The position numbers and the translations under genes are program-made. Source: Primulina eburnea (taxonomy: Eukaryota; Streptophyta; Magnoliopsida; Lamiales; Gesneriaceae). Taken from it: DNA of 64,000 nt. Below are positions 58,711-64,000 of the stretch, piece after piece (the stretch's first letter is position 1; every line of letters starts with the position of its first letter). The notes beneath the pieces were generated by a model. It was not told where the DNA came from. It made no database searches and saw only the letters and a program-made list of their open reading frames with translations. The stretch spans positions 31,177,321 through 31,241,320 of the forward strand of contig NC_133115.1 in NCBI RefSeq assembly GCF_022965805.1, in the 5' to 3' direction.

Positions 58711-60138
58711 AGTTTTTCGATTGCATGATTTCCTATTGTTTATTTTAAATTGCGTTGAACAAATAGTTTCTCACTGCATAATAATTCCGAACAATTCGCG
58801 GGCCCTGAAATGTTTTGAACAAAAATAAATTTTTTCCAGCGTATACTACTCAGAACAAATCCGAGCGACACAAGCATGCACGCACGAGCAGAACGACTGC
58901 CGTCTGGCAGCTGTTGCACGTCTGGGCAACGGCGACTGCCCAAATTATTTTTAAATAAAAAAATTTAAGAACCAAGGCTGTTCGTGCAAGGTAGTGCATT
59001 GCTTCTGCGCGAAACACAGCTGCAACCGGCGGCTGCTCAAAAAATCAAATTTGGGTCGTGGGTTGGAGACGAGTAAGGCAGAAACACAGGCTGCCTGAGA
59101 TAGGTCTTGGGCTGAGATAGGTCTTGGGCATTTCCTGGCCCATGAACTCGAAAATTTTGGGCTCAGATGTGATTTTATGTTTTTTCAAAATTATAAGTCA
59201 AAATTGATATTTTATAAAAAAAAATTGATAAATCTGCACTTGAAAATAATTTTTAATAAAATCAATGAACTTTTTTATAAAATAAATAATTAAAAATATT
59301 TTTATTATTTATAATAAAATCATTTTACTGAGAATTTAATTATTAATTAATTGAATAATGGTGTTTATTTAATTTATAATTTATTTTTAATTATGAATGT
59401 TAATGACATATATGTAAGATACATGATTTGATAATATTTGATATTATGTTTTAATATAATATATAATATTATATGGTAAAATTATGATCTAAAATCATGA
59501 CCAATTTGTTAGATGTATGTTACGATATTTTACATTGTTGTGTTTTAATTATTTGATAATTATTTAAAGTGGACCTTGTTTATGATATGTTCACACCCCT
59601 TAAATTTGTATCACAAGCTACGATGTCATAAAAATTTATTGTAAATATTCGATTTAGTGAGAGATCAAGAATTGAAAATGATGAGCCCTCATCATATTTT
59701 GAATATTGAAGACATGTAAAATTAGAAGCTAATGCAATATTGTATTCGCGTATTTGCATTATCTAGGTTTTTGAAATGTGTCTGTGTATGACTCACATAT
59801 CAAATATTCTTGGTTATCGATCATCTTTTATTATTTATAATCCATATTATATATAATAAATGATCATTATGCACATTATTATTATTATTACAACGACTAG
59901 AGTTGCATATATCTCCTTTAACTTTTGAATTCAATTACGGACACAAATTATTGATTGCTAACTTTCCAAATCTTCTTCTTTATCATCTCAATATCATAAA
60001 CTAGTCACACTCTTTATGAAATCAAAAGAATTCTCATTTCATATCAAAATTTGAAAATAATTTTTTCCGAAGATTTCATGATATAGTATTTTGAGAGAAT
60101 TGAAGAAGAAATATTTATTTTTAAGACATATACATTAT
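58711..60138. other. Repeat-derived, AT-rich; no gene seen
   Basis: A GC-richer patch at 58860-59060 may be part of a retroelement leader. No gag or pol motif was recognised. The remainder is AT-rich. Confidence 0.4.
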
Positions 60139-60750
60139 GGCTCTGATATCAAATGTTAGAATTTCTCAACAAAGTCATTTTTCTACACATCTATAAACAC
60201 GATAAACAATATATGAAAGCGGATTGAGTGTTACTTCCTGACCATCAAATAATTTGTAATTTTTCTATTTTTCTCCGATTGAAGTCTTCTAAGCACTTCA
60301 ATTCTATGTAGATGGTGTATTTTTGATCTTATCGTGTGTGTGCCTAGAGATCTCAATCACTGCTATTTACAGAAATTTTTCGTAACAACAATGAATTGAT
60401 CGGGAGTTTGAGAGTCAAAATAATATGTGCATACACGTCTCAATTTTCGAAAATTGAGCTAGAACATATATTGTTCGTAAAAAATACAGGCTTATGATTG
60501 TCATCATTTCCTTTCATTTATTCGTCTTCTGAGACAGTCCATTTTTTTGTTACACCCAAATCAATAAACTCAAAGCTCATAAATACAACAAGAAACTCAA
60601 AATAATTTGGTCGATCAGTGATCGTTGAGGATTGAAAGTTGAATGATCAAAACATCAAAAAGCACAACAGGAAATCAAAACCGAATTAAACCTCAACAAG
60701 CACACCAAAATTCAAAATCCATCATGAGCGGCCTGATCAGTATTTTCCGC
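60139..60750 (-). repeat. Antisense primer-binding-like site and LTR-like sequence
   Basis: GGCTCTGATATCA (60139-60151) is the reverse complement of a TGATATCAGAGCC primer-binding site, and TGTTAGAATT starts at 60154 as an LTR end should on that strand. The far LTR boundary was not found. Confidence 0.4.
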
Positions 60751-60802
60751 TCAATCCAAACCCCAAATACGCCGACAATACACAAAAAGTGGTGCGATTG
60801 AT

Positions 60803-60918
60803 TTTCCGTATCGATTGAAAGAAACTACTCGAGCGATTTTCTTAAGCGACGAACTCGGAAGCCTCTGCAGCAACGGCACACCACCCAAGAACTCGATCAC
60901 AGCCAATTCGACACACAT
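60803..60918 (-). pseudogene. Acyl-CoA thioesterase (cNMP-domain TesB type) first-exon fragment
   Basis: From an ATG at 60918 the minus strand reads MCVELAVIEFLGGVPLLQRL then PSSSLKKIARVVSFNRYGK, a close match to the N-terminal cyclic-nucleotide-binding-like region of plant peroxisomal acyl-CoA thioesterase II proteins (family pattern VVEFLG.VPLLQ.LPSSSLKKI). After RYGK the family continues GDYVVRE, but here the reading becomes unrelated, and no later exon is present to the left. I take it as a truncated relic. I recall At1g01710 and At4g00520 as relatives. Confidence 0.62.
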
Positions 60919-61018
60919 CAACGCTAAATCCGTATATATTTCTCCAAAAAAGCACAATTTGCCTCCATCATTAGAAATGTGAAGGCTGTGGAAATGATGC
61001 ATACCCAGCTGGGGAAGA

Positions 61019-61399
61019 GATGAGGAAATATATACTTTGATCAGTCCACAAAGGCCACCGACACCGACAATTTTGCACTTGCGACTATTATTTTAATGTT
61101 TAATTGGTTTTTTTATTGTCATGTTATAAACGTGATAAACGAAAAAAAAATATTATAATTGTTTAAAAATAAATAAAAAACTATTATAATTGTTTTAAAA
61201 AAAAAATTAAGCCAAAAAGCACAACGCATCTGTACCCACATCAACTAGCAGATATTGGCCCTGCTATACTCCTGTTGTATCTCGAAATCTCGATTCTTTT
61301 ATTAGTTAAAATTTGAATTTAATTTTTTTTATATCAATTCAAATGTAATTTATGATTTATATGTTTTCTAATTTCTTTATTCATGCTTAAACTGAACTC
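61019..61399. other. Intergenic, no gene seen
   Basis: AT-rich spacer between the thioesterase fragment and the second Helitron-like copy. Nothing recognised. Confidence 0.45.
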
Positions 61400-61845
61400 C
61401 ATTTAAAACATAAACGACTTTTAAATGTTTGTATTGATTATATCAATTCTTTTAATTTGGGACATGCTTTTGTGTTAATACCATATATTTAATTGTTATT
61501 ATAAACTGTATAAATAATTCAGTCTGGTTTTGTCAATCAATTTTCAGTCAGAATAAAAATTAAAAAATGGTTGCAATGTTCAGTATCACACGTGAGGTAA
61601 ATCATTCAAAAATATATTTGACGCTTAAATTCTATTTATTTCGTTGATACGATATGTCTATATATAGAAACAACATGTATTTCAGTTTAAAATGTATTTT
61701 TCATTATTAAGAGGTTATTATTTTTCCCATACATTTTATTTTTTGATTTAGGGTTATTAATTAGATTTTTATTTTATTTTATAAGATTCACAAATATATG
61801 GAATAATAAAGAGTCCGGTCATGAAAAGAGTAAAACATATACATA

Positions 61846-61850
61846 CATAT

Positions 61851-61882
<32 letters not shown>
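61846..61882. repeat. (CA)n/(TA)n microsatellite
   Basis: CA dinucleotides followed by TA dinucleotides. The TA part supplied the insertion site of MITE copy F. Confidence 0.9.
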
Positions 61883-62064
61883 GTCAAAAACTTGTGTGAG
61901 ACGGTCTCACGGGTCGTATTTTGTGAGACGGATCTTTATTTGGATAATCCATGAAAAAATATTACTTTTTATGCTAAGAGTATTACTTTTTATTGTGAAT
62001 ATGGGTAGGGTTGACCCGTCTCACAGATTGTGATCCGTGAGACGGTCTCACATGAGACCTACTC
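61883..62064 (+). mobile_element. MULE-like MITE, copy F (182 bp) in a TA tract
   Basis: It starts GTCAAAAACTTGTGTGAG and ends GAGACCTACTC, the same 182-bp length as copy A. It is flanked by TATATATAT on both sides (61874-61882 and 62065-62073), consistent with a 9-bp duplication, although the TA context makes that test weak. Confidence 0.85.
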
Positions 62065-62100
62065 TATATATATATATATATATATATATAAATGTAAATG

Positions 62101-62363
62101 TAAAATCTTTTCAATTTTCTGTTTAAAATTCAAATTTAAATGAATGTTTCTTGAAAATATACACTATATTTAAATATGTATATATTGATTACATCAGTGC
62201 ACTTAATTTCGATTAATGTTTTGAGTTGTTAATATAAAATCTTTTCAATTTTCTGTTTAAAATTCAAATTCAAATGGATGTTTCTTGAAAATATAAACTA
62301 TATTTAAATATATGTATTGATTACATCATTGCACTTAATTTCGATTAATGTTTTGAGTTGTTT
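62101..62363. repeat. 134-bp tandem duplication
   Basis: A unit starting TAAAATCTTTTCAATTTTCT at 62101 recurs at 62235 with only a few changes and ends in GATTAATGTTTTGAGTTGTT in both copies. Copy 1 of the Helitron-like repeat has a single, more diverged version, so the duplication is specific to copy 2. Confidence 0.85.
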
Positions 62364-62840
62364 GTTATTTTATACATTTAATTTTTACTATCGTCTATCA
62401 TAATAAATAAAATATAATTTTTTATATAATATTACGTTTTTCAATTTTTTAAATGAGTGTAGTTAATTTTTGATACATTAAATATCCATAAATTGCTATT
62501 ATTATTATGTACCTTAATATATCTTTAATATATGCATCTTAATAGAAATTTAATATAAATATTTTTAACATATTTTTAAAAACAGTTAAGTTTTTAATAA
62601 AAATTTATTCATCTAATAAATGTCAAAAAATTTGAATTTTTGAAAAACATTTATTTATTGTTTAAAATTTTGATAAATAAAATAATATATGAATTTAAAT
62701 ATATTTTTCTATTATTTTTATTAAGAACTATTTCACGTAACCAAAATAAATAAATCATTTAAGTGTTATCTCAAATTACATAAATAGTTTTAAATATATT
62801 CATTATATTATATCAATAATTTTTGAAACATTAATATATA

Positions 62841-62879
<39 letters not shown>

Positions 62880-62945
62880 TTTAATCATTAATTTACATCA
62901 AATAACATTAACTGCATTACTGGGGTGAAATAATAGTAAAAAAAT

Positions 62946-63517
62946 AAAAGAGAAGTCTCCTTCTCTCATTAATAATGGATATGATCCATTAACGAGGACA
63001 ATTACTCGAGAAAAAACAAAACCAACCAATTAGATAAATACGGATCGAAGGGTTGTGTCTAAATTCGAATCTCAGTTATGAGAAAAAAAATGGGCCAGAG
63101 AACAGTGACGCACAAGGAGAATCTAGGCATACTTGGGAGTAGATTCTTCTCACGCTCTCCACAAGCCATGCCTTTATTTTTGACTATTCGTAGCTGGCGG
63201 GTGCGCTACGCGTTTCCAACGTTTCTCTTTTCGTTTTCTTCGTCTCTGTTTCTTGTTTTTTTTCCCTTTTCATCCTTCTCCTTTTAGCTCCGTTCCCAAT
63301 TCTCGCTCACTTCACACGACGCCTTATTTTTGTTTTTTTTTCTCGACTTCATGATTGCGATATTGACCACGTCCAGTTTACATTGAGAAACTTCGATTCC
63401 CTGTGCTTTTTCCACAACATAATTTTTTCCTTGCTTATTTGATAAGTTCTTTATAAACTATTTTATATTGTTTAATCTTGAAGTTCTTGAGCTATTTCGA
63501 AGTGGGGTGGTTGATAG
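62946..63517. promoter_or_regulatory. Upstream region of the lipase gene
   Basis: Pyrimidine-rich tracts (CTCGTCTCTG, TTTTTTTTCCCTTTTC near 63240-63270) suggest the 5' untranslated region begins here. No reliable TATA box was found. A plus-strand open frame at 63078 is Phe/Ser-rich low complexity and not supported. Confidence 0.4.
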
Positions 63518-63664
63518 ATGGCTACCTCATCAAGGCTTCTGGGAAAATTCCTGGTCCAAATCCCTGGGTTCTTCTGGTTCAGTGCTTGGTTGGCGACTTT
63601 GTATTTTTATCATTTCATGCTTTTGACGCATTCCGTTCTTCTAGATTGTGTTACCATGGTTTAA
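63518..63664 (+). other. Small hydrophobic open frame upstream of the lipase (48 codons)
   Basis: From the ATG at 63518 it reads MATSSRLLGKFLVQIPGFFW then a Leu/Phe-rich stretch, ending at TAA 63662. It lies 180 bp upstream of the lipase ATG. It could be an upstream open reading frame in the leader, or part of a leader intron; I do not recognise the peptide. Confidence 0.3.
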
Positions 63665-63842
63665 CTACCCCTTGTCCGCCTCTAATCCCATATTTACAGA
63701 AATTCAAAAAATTGAATGATAAATCACTGCCCTTTTGAATTTCACCAAGATTGTTGAAACACGTTGGCTTCATCAGGACATCTCATACTTTTGATGTAAA
63801 AAGTGTCTTTGCCTCTGTGTATGATTTAGCGTTTAGAAATCA

Positions 63843-64000
63843 ATGTCTGTTGCCTGCTGTCTCCCACTTGTTGAATGTGTATCATGTTTAGCTTGCCTTC
63901 GTTGGGTGTGGAAGAAATTCCTATACACCGCAGGCCGTGAAAGCCAAAATTGGGGCCTTGCAACCGCCACTGAATTTGAGCCTGTCCCTCGACTCTGTCG
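63843..64000 (+). CDS. Class-3 lipase (alpha/beta-hydrolase, calmodulin-binding heat-shock-protein-like), 5' part
   Basis: From the ATG at 63843 the frame stays open to the window edge (52 complete codons). It reads MSVACCLPLVECVSCLACLR, then WVWKKFLYTAGRES, then LATATEFEPVPRLCR. The Cys-rich start, the RW.WK.F..TAG block and the EFEPVPRLCR block are the N-terminal hallmarks of a plant lipase family annotated as calmodulin-binding heat-shock protein or mono-/diacylglycerol lipase. The catalytic GXSXG serine lies beyond the window. I recall At4g00500 as a relative, which fits the synteny of this window. Confidence 0.85.
   Translation, partial: MSVACCLPLVECVSCLACLRWVWKKFLYTAGRESQNWGLATATEFEPVPRLC

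Larger units (their letters stand above)
61400..62945 (+). mobile_element. Helitron-like non-autonomous repeat, copy 2
   Basis: It is collinear with 48796-50191 over most of its length. The 3' end is decayed: GGGGTGAAATAATAGTA near 62922 corresponds to GGGTGAAATGCTAGTA of copy 1, and its hairpin is lost. It contains a MULE-like MITE (61883-62064), a 134-bp tandem duplication (62101) and several TA tracts. Confidence 0.6.

Noticed and set aside
63078..63287. Plus-strand open frame ending in a Phe/Ser run
   Set aside because: The run is the pyrimidine-rich leader of the lipase gene; no family recognised.

Overview
This window is nuclear DNA of a flowering plant, almost certainly a core eudicot. 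Its genes have introns with plant GT/AG splice sites, the intergenic DNA is AT-rich, and LTR retrotransposons, solo LTRs, MITEs and a Helitron-like repeat fill the spaces. A MITE family carrying the near-palindrome GTGAGACGGTCTCAC is the commonest repeat; I associate it with Lamiales, but that placement is a weak inference.

Layout. 1-10.6 kb is a cluster of decayed Ty1/copia elements: one on + with a probable 3' LTR, a second on + with a GC-rich tandem block in its LTR, and a third on - with an internal deletion. 10.9-18.9 kb holds four probable solo LTRs, three with near-perfect or perfect 5-bp target duplications, two MITE copies and a hAT-like MITE; a HIPP-type gene (11.7-14.2 kb, -) has an intron swollen by one LTR and one MITE. 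19.2-38.0 kb is the gene-rich core: ANGUSTIFOLIA (+), a broken sphingoid-base kinase pseudogene (+), a chloroplast-type DUF2358/NTF2-like gene (+), a DUF604 glycosyltransferase (-) and an MSL1-type mechanosensitive channel (+). 39.9-40.9 kb is a BYPASS1-like gene (-). 42.5-48.8 kb holds a degenerate Ty3/gypsy element with a hAT MITE inside it, other inverted-repeat elements, and a 5'-truncated receptor-like-kinase pseudogene (-) split by a solo LTR. 48.8-50.2 kb is a Helitron-like repeat. 52.9-56.8 kb is an intact ferric reductase (FRO) gene followed by a fragment of a second FRO. 57.5-62.9 kb is repeat-rich and has an acyl-CoA thioesterase exon fragment; the window ends in the first coding exon of a class-3 lipase gene (+).

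How the genes relate. They do not form an operon or a pathway. From memory of Arabidopsis, nearly all have best relatives in three homoeologous Arabidopsis segments (the tops of chromosomes 1 and 4, and chromosome 2 near At2g46000). The window therefore looks like a less fractionated version of one ancestral eudicot block, in which some members (kinase, LCB kinase, second FRO, thioesterase) are now being lost.

I reconstructed exon structures by hand from splice sites and family knowledge. Seven coding models (HIPP, AN, DUF2358, DUF604, MSL1, BPS1, FRO) keep one open frame throughout. No tRNA, rRNA or CRISPR was seen. I did not find a convincing new molecular system; the most notable signals are the genomic-history ones listed in the findings.
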